64,000 nt of DNA from an uncultured bacterium (GTDB lineage: Bacteria; Cyanobacteriota; Vampirovibrionia; Gastranaerophilales; Gastranaerophilaceae), in the NCBI GenBank assembly GCA_902779645.1, contig CACZCH010000001.1:237058-301057 (forward strand), written 5' to 3'. Every line of letters begins with the position of its first letter. Position 1 is the first letter of the stretch. Shown one piece after another: positions 7,647 to 16,571 of the stretch. Position numbers and translations under genes: made by a program. The notes below the pieces were generated by a model that saw nothing but the letters and a program-made list of their open reading frames with translations, made no database searches and was not told where the DNA came from.

Positions 7647-9935
7647 TTAGACGATTTTCTTCAATATAATTATGCTGTTTGGTGCGAGTGACAAATGTTG
7701 ATTTTCTTTAGTAATATCAGAACGGTGCTGGTTAGTGTATCCCATTCCTCCGTATTTTTTGTTATCGCTTGAGAAAATCTCCTGCCATTTAGAACCTTCA
7801 TTTGGGAAGCCGTCATACCCGTATTCGTTATTATGGAATCCCCAGCCAAAGTTTTTTATAACTAGAATTTCTTCATCTTTATATTTTAAATGATGTATAT
7901 GCACATTATGATTATTATCTTTGTATGTTGCTATTATATTACCTTTTGAGAGTGCCGGATTTTTATCTAATAAATCTTTCAGGTCTGTGGTATATTCACG
8001 CATATTCTTTTGTATATCTTTGAACATGCCTGTCGGTTTAACACGTCCTACAATAGAATCAGGTCTTGCCAGTTCTTCTAAAGAATCATAACCGTATTTA
8101 TTCTCTGCGTTTTGGGCTACTGACGAATCTGCTTTTCTTTTTGTTTTTTCGTCAGAGAATTCTCTGAAGAATTTGAAGTGCGATAAATCTGCAATGTCAT
8201 CGCCCTGGAAGAACATTTTTGGCCCGGGTGTTGTATAAACAGTGCCCAAAATCAGTCTATGCTTGGCAATCGCAGTGTTAAAGGTGTTAATTAAATCTCC
8301 TTTTGACACAAAGCTGTGCATTCCGAATTCTTTTTGTTTTTCTGTAAGTTCATCATTTGTCATATCCCCGAATTCTTTAGATACAATAAGCTCTGCCAGT
8401 TTTTGTGATGCTTGTGCTGCTTTCTGACCCTTTTCTTGATTGTTGTTACCGTTTATTTTATTGAACAAATCTAAATGAGCAACTAAATATTTGGGGATGA
8501 ATCTTGTGCCGTCCCAATTTCCTATTTCATCGTGGCTGTATGTATAATGAACTCTGTAATGAGTTGTCGGAAGGTATTGGTCAATTTCATCCAATAATGT
8601 ATTATTTGGAGTTATTGCCATTTTTGTTATCGCATCTTTGTATTGAGAGTCCCATTCACTATCAAATCCGATACTCCACGGTATTGTCTTGGGGAATCCT
8701 TTTGTAATATTATCTACCTGACTATCTATGTAATTAAGTCGTTCTTCGTGACCTAATTTATCGTTTTCCCAATAACTTGTGATTGCGTGCCTTTTCTTTT
8801 GATGGTCTTCCGCAATTAAAAATACATCAGGATTGTGGTAGTTTAGTTCAATAACGATTTGTCTTAAAAGCCAATCCGATTCAGTATCGTAAGTTAAATC
8901 AAAACGAATTCCGTCGACTTTAAATTCGTTTGCCCACCATAAAGCTGCATTAGTCATCCAATCTCTGATATACTTGTTGTTTTCGCCTTCATAATTCGGA
9001 ATGTCACCAAAATCTCCGGAACGCTTTTTGAATGGACCCGTAAGATGCAGGTAGCTCCCGTCGGCACCTATATGATTAGGAACCATATCCATTATTACGT
9101 TTAATCCTTTTCCGTGAGCATAATCAATAAGTTCTTTTAAGCCGACAGCTCCGCCTAATTTTTCATTAACAGCAAATTTATCAACTCCATCGTATCCCCA
9201 TTGTTTGGAGAATGTATTTTCAACAGGCATAATTTCTATTGCTGTTGCATTTTTATTCTTTGCTATTTTATCTATCTGTTTCTTTGCACTTTGAAATGTT
9301 CCGTCTAAAGTAAGAGTAGGTATATTTACTTCATTAATAACAAGGTTATCCAGTCCTCTTAAAGGTTCATTTGGTTTCCGTTTTATTCTTCTGGGATCTT
9401 TTCCCTCGAGCCAATCCGTATTTTTCCACTCATAATTATTCGGGTCATATACAGTACTCCAGCCGTGAATATTTTCTTGTTTTTTTGAATAAGGGTCTTT
9501 TACTGTATTTACTGTACCGTCTTTTTGGACAACAATAAAGCGGTATCCGTCACCAGGTTTCATATCTACACCATTAAGTTCATATATACCTTCACCTTTA
9601 TGCTCCATCGGCATTATTTTGGAATCCTTGTCAAGAGGAGTTATAGAAGCAATAACGGCAGTCGCTCCTGCTGTTGCAAGATTCTTAGGATTTTTAACAT
9701 TAACTTTATGTTCCCACCAATTTGTAAGAGCAAGCTTTTTACTTTTTGTATATTCTAAAAGTACTGCTATTGCATCAGGAAATGAAGGAATTTTGATATT
9801 AGTTTTGCCAAGCTCTTTGTCAAAATTAGTTCCCCATCTAATGTGTTCTTCCCAAACTCTTTTAAAGACAGGTTGTCTTAAATTTGTTTTTTTTGTGTTT
9901 TGTCCGTATTCATTTCCTATACTCAAGATTCTCAT
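7647..9935 (-). CDS. GH13 family glucan-active enzyme (branching enzyme / trehalohydrolase-like)
   Basis: A retaining alpha-glucan hydrolase or transferase of glycoside hydrolase family 13. After an unusual N-terminal part of about 100 residues it has an early-set/CBM48-like beta domain (KGEGIYEL, GYRFIV) and a TIM barrel with region I MDMVPNHIG near 285, the nucleophile Asp in GIRFDLTYD near 346, the acid/base Glu in FLIAEDH near 376 and region IV YSHDE near 468. The GxYLHLTGPF stretch resembles malto-oligosyltrehalose trehalohydrolase. Start is the ATG at 9935 (MRILSIGNEYG) with AGGAG upstream, not a GTG nine bases earlier. Specificity cannot be read from sequence. No glycogen genes are adjacent. 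Confidence 0.8.
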   Translation of the reverse strand: MRILSIGNEYGQNTKKTNLRQPVFKRVWEEHIRWGTNFDKELGKTNIKIPSFPDAIAVLLEYTKSKKLALTNWWEHKVNVKNPKNLATAGATAVIASITPLDKDSKIMPMEHKGEGIYELNGVDMKPGDGYRFIVVQKDGTVNTVKDPYSKKQENIHGWSTVYDPNNYEWKNTDWLEGKDPRRIKRKPNEPLRGLDNLVINEVNIPTLTLDGTFQSAKKQIDKIAKNKNATAIEIMPVENTFSKQWGYDGVDKFAVNEKLGGAVGLKELIDYAHGKGLNVIMDMVPNHIGADGSYLHLTGPFKKRSGDFGDIPNYEGENNKYIRDWMTNAALWWANEFKVDGIRFDLTYDTESDWLLRQIVIELNYHNPDVFLIAEDHQKKRHAITSYWENDKLGHEERLNYIDSQVDNITKGFPKTIPWSIGFDSEWDSQYKDAITKMAITPNNTLLDEIDQYLPTTHYRVHYTYSHDEIGNWDGTRFIPKYLVAHLDLFNKINGNNNQEKGQKAAQASQKLAELIVSKEFGDMTNDELTEKQKEFGMHSFVSKGDLINTFNTAIAKHRLILGTVYTTPGPKMFFQGDDIADLSHFKFFREFSDEKTKRKADSSVAQNAENKYGYDSLEELARPDSIVGRVKPTGMFKDIQKNMREYTTDLKDLLDKNPALSKGNIIATYKDNNHNVHIHHLKYKDEEILVIKNFGWGFHNNEYGYDGFPNEGSKWQEIFSSDNKKYGGMGYTNQHRSDITKENQHLSLAPNSIIILKKIV

Positions 9936-10007
9936 AATACACACTCCTATATACTTATATTTAAATTTCTCAATAATATTTTTGCTAGTTCTTAAGAACT
10001 ATTTGTA

Positions 10008-10904
10008 TCAAATATCTTGTGAAACATATCCGAAATCTTTCAGTATTTTATCTTTTTTTCTCCAATCTTTTTCAACTTTAACCTCTAAACCCAAGAATAC
10101 TTTTTTATCAACTATACTTTCAAGCTCCACTCTTGCTTGAGTTCCTACTGTTTTTAAAAGCGAACCGCCTTTACCAATCAAAATACCCTTTTGGCTTTTT
10201 GTCTCACAGTATATTGTTGCATAAATTCTGTCGATGTCATCTGTCTCTTCATATCTCTCAACTTTTATTGCTACTGAATGCGGAATTTCATCAGAGGTGT
10301 TAATAAGAATTTTTTCTCTTATAACTTCTTCCGCAACCGAACGCATGCTCTCTTCCGTGACTACATCGTCAGGATATAATTTTTCTCCTTCGGGTAATTT
10401 TTTTATAATATTATTTAAAAGTGTATCTTTGTTTCGTCCTGTTTTTGCCGATATTCTTACAATGGGAATGTTTTCATCAAACAGAGTTTTGTAGCTCATC
10501 ATATTTTCTTCGATTTTTTGCATATTCTTGATTTTGTCTAACTTGTTCATAACAAGAATTACAGGAATTTTAGTTTTTTTTAGAATATTTTCAACTATCC
10601 ACTTGTCGCCTTTTCCTGCAGGCTCGCTTCCGTCTACAAGAAAAAGAACCAAATCTGCATCAGGGACTGCAACTTTCGCTTCATCCAAAAGGAACTCGCC
10701 AAGCTTGTTCAAAGGACGATGAACACCCGGAGTATCAATAAAAATGACTTGTCCTTTATCATCGGTCAGAATTCCTTTTATACGTTTTCTGGTAGTTTGA
10801 GCTTTGTCTGTCGTAATAACAATTTTTTGCCCCAAAATTTGATTGAGCAAAGTAGACTTACCGACGTTAGGACGCCCTAATATTGTCACAAATCCACACT
10901 TCAT
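10008..10904 (-). CDS. era: GTPase Era
   Basis: An essential GTPase that binds the 3' end of 16S rRNA during 30S assembly. G1 is GRPNVGKS at about 8-15, the switch region has TTRKRIKG, G3 is DTPG and G4 is MNKLD. The C-terminal KH domain has the GKGG loop near 230. Length of 298 residues is standard. I choose the ATG at 10904 (MKCGFVTILG) over the TTG two codons upstream. TATCAT ends 6 nt before this ATG and there is no Shine-Dalgarno, so the message may be leaderless. The assignment is firm. Confidence 0.95.
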   Translation of the reverse strand: MKCGFVTILGRPNVGKSTLLNQILGQKIVITTDKAQTTRKRIKGILTDDKGQVIFIDTPGVHRPLNKLGEFLLDEAKVAVPDADLVLFLVDGSEPAGKGDKWIVENILKKTKIPVILVMNKLDKIKNMQKIEENMMSYKTLFDENIPIVRISAKTGRNKDTLLNNIIKKLPEGEKLYPDDVVTEESMRSVAEEVIREKILINTSDEIPHSVAIKVERYEETDDIDRIYATIYCETKSQKGILIGKGGSLLKTVGTQARVELESIVDKKVFLGLEVKVEKDWRKKDKILKDFGYVSQDI

Positions 10905-10916
10905 ATACAAATGATA
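10902..10916 (-). promoter_or_regulatory. -10 element abutting the era start
   Basis: On the minus strand TATCAT (10911-10916) is followed by TTGTAT and the ATG of era. There is no room for a ribosome-binding site. Confidence 0.45.
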
Positions 10917-10956
10917 TCACAAAGAATATAAGCATGGTGATACGTTTTTATCATGG

Positions 10957-11016
10957 TTTGTAAATATTTGTAACAAAAAGTCAATTTCTGAATATAAAAA
11001 AACTTTATGTATATAA
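10957..11016 (+). promoter_or_regulatory. Shared orphan-gene promoter block with upstream TGTAA repeats
   Basis: A direct-repeat element TTTGTAAATATTTGTAACA (10957-10975) is followed by CAATTTCT at 10982, exactly 12 nt, then ACTTTATGTATATAA at 11002-11016. The CAATTT-N12-ACTTTAT block recurs with the same spacing at 29539 and 36200. It lies 24 nt upstream of the start of the orphan gene at 11040. Confidence 0.5.
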
Positions 11017-11039
11017 GGGTATTATTTTAAAGGATACTA

Positions 11040-12848
11040 ATGATGGGACCAGGGTACAATAGCTTTAATACATTTACTCCGTTTATGCCGTATCAGATTG
11101 GATTCGGCGGTTTAGGTTATTCCGGTTCATCTGCAAAAACAGAAACTTCCGAAGAAGCAGAAATTAGAACCAGAAAAGAAAAAGCCGATAAAGCTATTGC
11201 TGATTATATGAAGCGAATGGAACTTATAAAAAAACAAGCTGAAAATGCTCCTAAAATTCAAGCTCAGATAGATGAGATTGAAAAAACTGATAAAGAAATA
11301 ACACAAACGATAGAAAAAGCTAAAAAAGGTATAGAAACTGCAGAAGGAACTATAAAAGTTAAAGAAACTTGGGACGATTATAAGAAACTGCCTTGGTGGA
11401 AAAAAGCTCTAAGAGCAGGCGGACAAATGTTGCAAGGAACAGCAAAACTTGCGATGAGTTTTGTAGGATATGAAACTGATCCAAAAACAGGAGAATATTC
11501 TTGGAATTGGAAAAAATGTCTTAAAAATACCGCAATAGCAGCTACTTGTATTGCATTAACAGCAATACCTTATGTCGGTCCTGTAATAAGTACGACACTT
11601 CTTGCAACAGGTGTTGTTTGCGGAACTTACGGAACAGGAAAAGGTGTATACAAAGCATTTAAAGCTAAGTCGCCGGAGGAACTTGATAATGCATATCAAG
11701 ATATAGGTGCAGGTCTTGCAATCGGTGTAACATCGGCTTGCGGCCTCAGAGGTTTGGGTAAAGGACTGCAAACCAGTACTGCCGTATCGGCATCAAACAG
11801 TGCTGGTTCTGCTGTAAGAGCAACTGGAAGCAACGTTGTATCACAATTTGTTAAAGACGCTACTGTTAATGCATATCGTGCCACAGTCGCTGGGGCTAAA
11901 GCTCAAAAAGTAACAGTCGCTGCTCAAGGTTTTTCAAAGACATACGGAGCAAACTTGAAAAACAGTTTTGTACCGAAACTCGGTAAATCTAAGTTTGAAG
12001 AAGCAAATTATGAAACAACTCAAAGAATTAATACTAGATTGAATGAAATAAATAACGAACTTTCATCCTCAGGTGTTAGTCCGATAAGAAAAGCTTTACT
12101 GGAAAGAGAACAGATTGCTCTTAATGCTCAAAAGACAGAATTGCAAAATGTAATAACAAAAGACGGCTGGAAAGCTTTAAGAACAGATTCCAAACTTAGA
12201 TGTGAGACAAAAGATTTACAAAGTCTTGTAAAAGATATTCAAACAAACGGAAGTGTTGATATTAACGGAACATCATTCTCTTCAACAACAGAGAACTTGA
12301 AAGCTATTGAACAAGCGGTAAAACAATCGAAAGAACTTTCTAAGCAAATAGAAACTCTTGCAAAACTCCGCTCAGCAACAATGAAGAAAATGGCATTCTG
12401 CAAAAAATACGCATCAGATGTTGAAGCTTACACAGGTAAAACAAGAACTAACAGATTAGGCAGAATTTATGATTCTGTTAAAATCTCAAAATCTGATATT
12501 ACTTGGAAAAATTCTTTAAAGACTCCTCTAAAAGCCGCTTGGAATTATATGAATATACCGTTCAAAATATGGGGTTATACTGATAAAAACGGAGGAAACG
12601 GTTTTTATAAAATTCAAGAAACATTTATCCCAACTTATGAAGCAGGAATGCTGGATATGTTTCTGGGATTTGGTGACAGAGAATTAACGACAAAAGTTGT
12701 ACAGCAAACAGAAGACGGTAAAACAGTAGAACAGGAAATAGCCGTAACAAAAGATGTATTGGTTCAACTGGAAGAGCAAAAACAACAATTAGATACGGCA
12801 TTGTCTCAAGCTCAGGGTGAACTTAATAAACTGTATTATCAGGTTTAG
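11040..12848 (+). CDS. Orphan 602-residue coiled-coil protein with central hydrophobic segments
   Basis: Not a family I recognise. There is no signal peptide. Residues 1-35 are Gly/Phe/Tyr-rich, about 36-120 are charged heptad-like helices, about 160-240 contain two hydrophobic stretches (IALTAIPYVGPVISTTLLAT and the Gly-rich AGLAIGVTSACGL), and the remainder is mostly amphipathic helix with a C-terminal coiled coil ending in LNKLYYQV. The architecture resembles secreted or pore-associated effectors, but that is inference only. Translation may start at 11040 or at the adjacent ATG at 11043. It shares a promoter block with two other orphans. Its last 26 bp overlap the convergent U32 gene. Confidence 0.6.
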   Translation: MMGPGYNSFNTFTPFMPYQIGFGGLGYSGSSAKTETSEEAEIRTRKEKADKAIADYMKRMELIKKQAENAPKIQAQIDEIEKTDKEITQTIEKAKKGIETAEGTIKVKETWDDYKKLPWWKKALRAGGQMLQGTAKLAMSFVGYETDPKTGEYSWNWKKCLKNTAIAATCIALTAIPYVGPVISTTLLATGVVCGTYGTGKGVYKAFKAKSPEELDNAYQDIGAGLAIGVTSACGLRGLGKGLQTSTAVSASNSAGSAVRATGSNVVSQFVKDATVNAYRATVAGAKAQKVTVAAQGFSKTYGANLKNSFVPKLGKSKFEEANYETTQRINTRLNEINNELSSSGVSPIRKALLEREQIALNAQKTELQNVITKDGWKALRTDSKLRCETKDLQSLVKDIQTNGSVDINGTSFSSTTENLKAIEQAVKQSKELSKQIETLAKLRSATMKKMAFCKKYASDVEAYTGKTRTNRLGRIYDSVKISKSDITWKNSLKTPLKAAWNYMNIPFKIWGYTDKNGGNGFYKIQETFIPTYEAGMLDMFLGFGDRELTTKVVQQTEDGKTVEQEIAVTKDVLVQLEEQKQQLDTALSQAQGELNKLYYQV

Positions 12849-14700
12849 GTGACATAACTGACATTTCGCATTTGTTGCAGTCAAATTTAAGCGGGTACTG
12901 AACTCCTTTTTCGTCTTGGAGTATCAAATTCTTTGGCGACTTGCACATATTAAGTGCGTATTTAATGCAGTGCTTTGTTCGCATAAGTTCAACTTGTCGA
13001 TTTGGATTTTTTGATTCAAGACTCCATTCTTTGATATTGCACCCGCATCTTTTATAAAAATCTTTTGCTTCTTTGTTGTGTACATTAGCTCTATAATCAG
13101 GGGTAAAAGAAGAAACTGAAGATATGTCGGTGTATGAAAGCTCTTTTGGTTCTTCCCGTTTGTACGAAGCCAGTCGTTTTTCCATAAGTTTTTCAAAACA
13201 TTCTCTTCTGAATTGATTAATTGCACTTACCGGCATAAACGGGATATCTGAATTTATATTTATACTCTCTATATAAAAATCACTCTTTCCTGTTTTTGAA
13301 AACTGTTTTATGAATGTTTCATTCATCTTTTCTTGGTTATTAGCCTGCTCGCCAGAAGGAAGTTCTAACGTAATTGAAATATTATCTTCGTCTTTTAACT
13401 CAATTTTATTATCAAAAATATTTACCCCGACTCCGATTTGACGCTTAACCGGCATAAGCAATTCTTTCTCAAACTGTACATCAAGATTTCTGTATAATTC
13501 AGTTCCTGATTTAATGTTAATTTTTCTGTTGGGGTAAATCAAAATACCGTCTTTTGTTTTCTCAACTTTGTTAACCAAAAACCCTTCAAGATCGTTATTG
13601 TTTATAAAACACAAACCGTCTTGGGGGTAAATATCATGGGGGTAAATATCTGTTTTTGTATCAACAAGTAATGCATTGTTTTTTGCGCTGATAACTTTCC
13701 CTGTTAATTTACCCCTTGATTTTGGCGATATCGGATTAAAACAATCCGTTCTTCCTTTTAGGAAATAATCCGTAAAACCTCTGTTAAAACTCTTTTCTAA
13801 ATCAGGTGTAAAGGGGTAAATTGATTTACCAGATGAAGATTTTTTTGAATACTTATCTAAGAGTTGGCGGTAATAAGATACAACATTTTTAACATATCCG
13901 ACATCTTTAAGCCTGCCTTCAATTTTAAACGAATACACACCTGATTCAATCATCTCTTTTATATGGGCAGAAGCATTAAAGTCCTTAAGACAAAGTGCGT
14001 AGGGGTAAATGTATTCTTTACCTTCAGTGTCAAAAACTCTGTATTTTTTTCGGCAAGGCTGAGCACATTCACCCCTGTTAGCCGAACGCCCGCCTATAAA
14101 TTCACTCAAATAACACTGACCGCTAAAAGATACACATAAAGAACCGTGTACAAAGGCTTCTAACTCTAAATCGGGATTAGCTTCGTGAATCTCTTTTATC
14201 TGTCCTAAAGAAAGCTCTCTTGCAAGAACAACCCTCGACAGTCCTATTCTGTATAAGAAAGAAACTTTCTCTAAATCTCTGTTATCGCATTGTGTACTGG
14301 CATGAAGCGGGGGGTAAATGTATTTAGCGGGTTGAACATTTAAGGAGTCGGAAGAATGAGTGTGAGGTTGTTGTAATTTTATTAAGCGATTCAACAACCC
14401 CATATCCTGAATTAGAACTGCATCTACTCCGATTCTGTCTAAATCTTTCACAAGTTCTACCGCTTCATCCAGCTCTTCATCGGTTAAAATCGTGTTAACA
14501 GTTACATACACTTTTGCCCAAAATTTGTGAGCGTAGTTAACAACTTCTTGTATGTCATTTAATGAGTTGCAGGCATTATGTCTTGCTCCGAAAGAAGCTG
14601 CTCCTATATAAACGGCATCTGCTCCGCAATTTATTGCTTCAAATGCGGTTTCTTTATTTTTTGCAGGTGCAAGAAGTTCTGTTTTAAATGCAGAGGACAT
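12823..14700 (-). CDS. U32 family peptidase-like protein (RNA-hydroxylation type)
   Basis: Members of the U32 family such as TrhP and RlhA take part in prephenate-dependent hydroxylation of tRNA or rRNA; others are annotated as collagenase-like peptidases. The 625-residue protein has the TIM-barrel start LLAPAKNKETAFEAINCGAD, the PLHASTQ block and the U32 signature EAFVHGSLCVSFSGQCYLSE near 180-200, followed by RGECAQPCRKKY. A DUF3656-like region and a Cys-rich C-terminus (GCN, KHCIK, NMCK, CNKC) follow. Several Ile-Tyr-Pro tripeptides, encoded by an ATTTACCCC repeat, look inserted into conserved stretches. It is last in the ffh-pth-TPR operon and its 3' end overlaps the convergent orphan. 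Confidence 0.85.
   Translation of the reverse strand: MSSAFKTELLAPAKNKETAFEAINCGADAVYIGAASFGARHNACNSLNDIQEVVNYAHKFWAKVYVTVNTILTDEELDEAVELVKDLDRIGVDAVLIQDMGLLNRLIKLQQPHTHSSDSLNVQPAKYIYPPLHASTQCDNRDLEKVSFLYRIGLSRVVLARELSLGQIKEIHEANPDLELEAFVHGSLCVSFSGQCYLSEFIGGRSANRGECAQPCRKKYRVFDTEGKEYIYPYALCLKDFNASAHIKEMIESGVYSFKIEGRLKDVGYVKNVVSYYRQLLDKYSKKSSSGKSIYPFTPDLEKSFNRGFTDYFLKGRTDCFNPISPKSRGKLTGKVISAKNNALLVDTKTDIYPHDIYPQDGLCFINNNDLEGFLVNKVEKTKDGILIYPNRKINIKSGTELYRNLDVQFEKELLMPVKRQIGVGVNIFDNKIELKDEDNISITLELPSGEQANNQEKMNETFIKQFSKTGKSDFYIESININSDIPFMPVSAINQFRRECFEKLMEKRLASYKREEPKELSYTDISSVSSFTPDYRANVHNKEAKDFYKRCGCNIKEWSLESKNPNRQVELMRTKHCIKYALNMCKSPKNLILQDEKGVQYPLKFDCNKCEMSVMSPKPDNTVY
13621..13650. repeat. 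15-bp tandem repeat carrying the GGGGTAAAT word
   Basis: Two adjacent 15-bp units, TTGGGGGTAAATATC and ATGGGGGTAAATATC, differ at one base. They encode DIYPHDIYPQ in the U32 protein. This is the densest point of a 9-mer that occurs eight times in this gene. Confidence 0.85.
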
Positions 14701-14703
14701 TTT

Positions 14704-15996
14704 TTATCCCTTCATTCTGCTTCCGAATATACTTTTAATAAATCCGAGCAGTCCGTCTCCGCTCATACCTCCTCCTCCGTTTTGGATTCGGTCATAGTTC
14801 TCTTCGACAAATTTATTCCTCGGATCAAGAGTTTTCAGTCTTTCCAAATACTCTCTTGCTCCGTAATTGTCTCCGATTGAGTCTCTGAATTCTACAAGTT
14901 TTTGAAGTGCCAAAGTATTTTTAGGGTCAACATCAGCGAGTCTTTCATAGAATTCACTTGCTTTTGTTTTGTCTCCTTCAGCTTCAAGCAGTGAAGCAAT
15001 TGTTTCTATTAAATCAGCATCTTTGTTATTGTATCTGTATGCAGTCATATATTCGTTTAGCGCAACATCTTTATCGTTTCTTAGAATGTTGTATTTGCCC
15101 CAGTTTATATGCTCATTAAATGCGTCCTCTTTTTGCTCATAAATAAGTGCGCGCATTTGATATATAAGCGGAGAATTCGGAGCAAGTTTTTCAAACTCCT
15201 CAATCTCTTTGAACGCTTCATCGTACATATTTTTTTGGAAATAGTATTGGGCAAGAAGTGAATGGAAAGTATTTTCGTTGATATATTTATCTTTAACTCC
15301 CATTAAGGTTTCGTAGCCTTTTTCATTATCTCCCATATCGAATAGTGCTCGAGCTTTTGTGAGTTCATTCTTTGTAATTGCTAAAGCTTTTTCCGGCTGA
15401 GAATTTCTGATATAAAGTCCTGCAAGAACTTCGTCATACTCGGTAAAACCTTTATCTTTTTTGCCCCTCTCAAGCATTTGAATTGCAGATATAATGCCTT
15501 CTGTTTTTTCATAAAGCTCACCAAGTTTTACATATACCATAGGGTTTTTGTCGTCATCGTCAGCAATTCTCAAGTATTCATCAATAGCTTCCTGATATTT
15601 TCCCTGTCCTTCACACAGTCCTGCGTGAAGATATCTTGCAGGAAGCGCTTCTTGTGCATCTTTTGCGTGAGAAATTGCCTTTTTGTAATCAGTATTAGCA
15701 TAACTCATTTGCTGTTGGAGAGCGTGCATGTTACCTCTAAGAAGATAATATTTGAACTTATCTTCATCAACAAAAATATCAAGCAATTGTTCGTGAGCCA
15801 TAATATTAGATGGGTCAACCTCTAATATTCTAGCATACAAAACCTTTGCTTCTTCTTTGTTGCCGAGAATTGATGCTACGTGAGCCGTACGTGTTAAAAT
15901 GTCAACATCATCAGGCTTGTGCATTAATATCTTTTTATATTCAATGTACGCTTCTTCGTACTTTTCGCTTTGTTCAAGTTGTTCTGCTGTATTCAT
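14704..15996 (-). CDS. Tetratricopeptide repeat protein
   Basis: A 430-residue helical-repeat protein built of TPR units throughout, with classic spacing such as YEEAYIEYKKILMHKPDDVD near the start, KEEAKVLYARILEVDPSN, KYQEAIDEYLRIADDD, and a late unit KASEFYERLADVDPKN. There is no signal peptide or transmembrane segment, so it is probably a cytoplasmic scaffold. The C-terminus is Gly-rich (NGGGGMSGDG) followed by a short basic tail. AAGGAG precedes the ATG. It lies between pth and the U32 gene with gaps of 17 and 3 bp, so it is co-transcribed with ffh-pth. Partner unknown. Confidence 0.85.
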   Translation of the reverse strand: MNTAEQLEQSEKYEEAYIEYKKILMHKPDDVDILTRTAHVASILGNKEEAKVLYARILEVDPSNIMAHEQLLDIFVDEDKFKYYLLRGNMHALQQQMSYANTDYKKAISHAKDAQEALPARYLHAGLCEGQGKYQEAIDEYLRIADDDDKNPMVYVKLGELYEKTEGIISAIQMLERGKKDKGFTEYDEVLAGLYIRNSQPEKALAITKNELTKARALFDMGDNEKGYETLMGVKDKYINENTFHSLLAQYYFQKNMYDEAFKEIEEFEKLAPNSPLIYQMRALIYEQKEDAFNEHINWGKYNILRNDKDVALNEYMTAYRYNNKDADLIETIASLLEAEGDKTKASEFYERLADVDPKNTLALQKLVEFRDSIGDNYGAREYLERLKTLDPRNKFVEENYDRIQNGGGGMSGDGLLGFIKSIFGSRMKG

Positions 15997-16013
15997 ATTT
16001 ACTCCTTGTACAA

Positions 16014-16571
16014 CTAATTATACTTGTTTTGTGCTTCTTGTATTCCTTTGGTAAAATAGCACGCTATACCTTCTTTTGCAATTGATAATGTTTCTTTTAA
16101 TTTTTCTAATTCTTCTTTTGAAAAATTTTGAAGTACAAAGACTTCGGAAGGGATTGAAGGTTGAGGACCAATACCGATTTTTAACCTTGCAATATCTTTT
16201 GTACCCAAATGCTGAATTACGGATTTTATGCCGTTATGTCCGCCGTCAGAACCGTTTGGACGAAAACGAATTTTACCCAGCTCAAGTGACAGGTCATCAA
16301 AGACGATTAAAGTATCTTTTATGTCAATTTTATAATAATCAATAACCGCTCTAACTGCTTCGCCTGATAGGTTCATAAAAGTAGTTGGTTTAATTAAAAG
16401 ATAATCTTCACCGTTATTTGAAAATTTTGCCATATAACATTTCAAACGAGAATTTTCTCTTAAGTCCAAACCTGCATTAATCGCAATACTGTCTATCAGC
16501 ATAAATCCTGCATTATGCCTTGTAAATGTGTATTTCGTTCCAATATTCCCTAATCCTGCTATAAGTTTCAT
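16014..16571 (-). CDS. pth: Peptidyl-tRNA hydrolase
   Basis: Recycles tRNA by cleaving peptidyl-tRNA released from stalled ribosomes. The 185-residue protein has the conserved start GLGNIGTKYTFTRHNAGF with the catalytic His at about 19, VFDDLSLELG with the key Asp, and GSDGGHNGIKS. The usual GLGNPG is GLGNIG here: the Pro is replaced by Ile, an uncommon change next to the active-site Asn. The ATG overlaps the ffh stop codon (ATGA), so translation is probably coupled. The assignment is firm. Confidence 0.94.
   Translation of the reverse strand: MKLIAGLGNIGTKYTFTRHNAGFMLIDSIAINAGLDLRENSRLKCYMAKFSNNGEDYLLIKPTTFMNLSGEAVRAVIDYYKIDIKDTLIVFDDLSLELGKIRFRPNGSDGGHNGIKSVIQHLGTKDIARLKIGIGPQPSIPSEVFVLQNFSKEELEKLKETLSIAKEGIACYFTKGIQEAQNKYN

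Noticed and set aside
9619..10140. 173-codon plus-strand ORF opposite the GH13 and era genes
   Set aside because: It spans two well-supported minus-strand genes and the gap between them, has no family motif and looks like an antisense shadow.
11556..11884. Minus-strand ORFs inside the large orphan gene
   Set aside because: They are antisense shadows of the plus-strand coding frame with Cys/Thr-rich implausible products and no ribosome sites.
13621..13650. 15-bp tandem repeat as part of a CRISPR or mobile element
   Set aside because: Only two units, in frame and coding; better explained by local duplication of the ATTTACCCC word.
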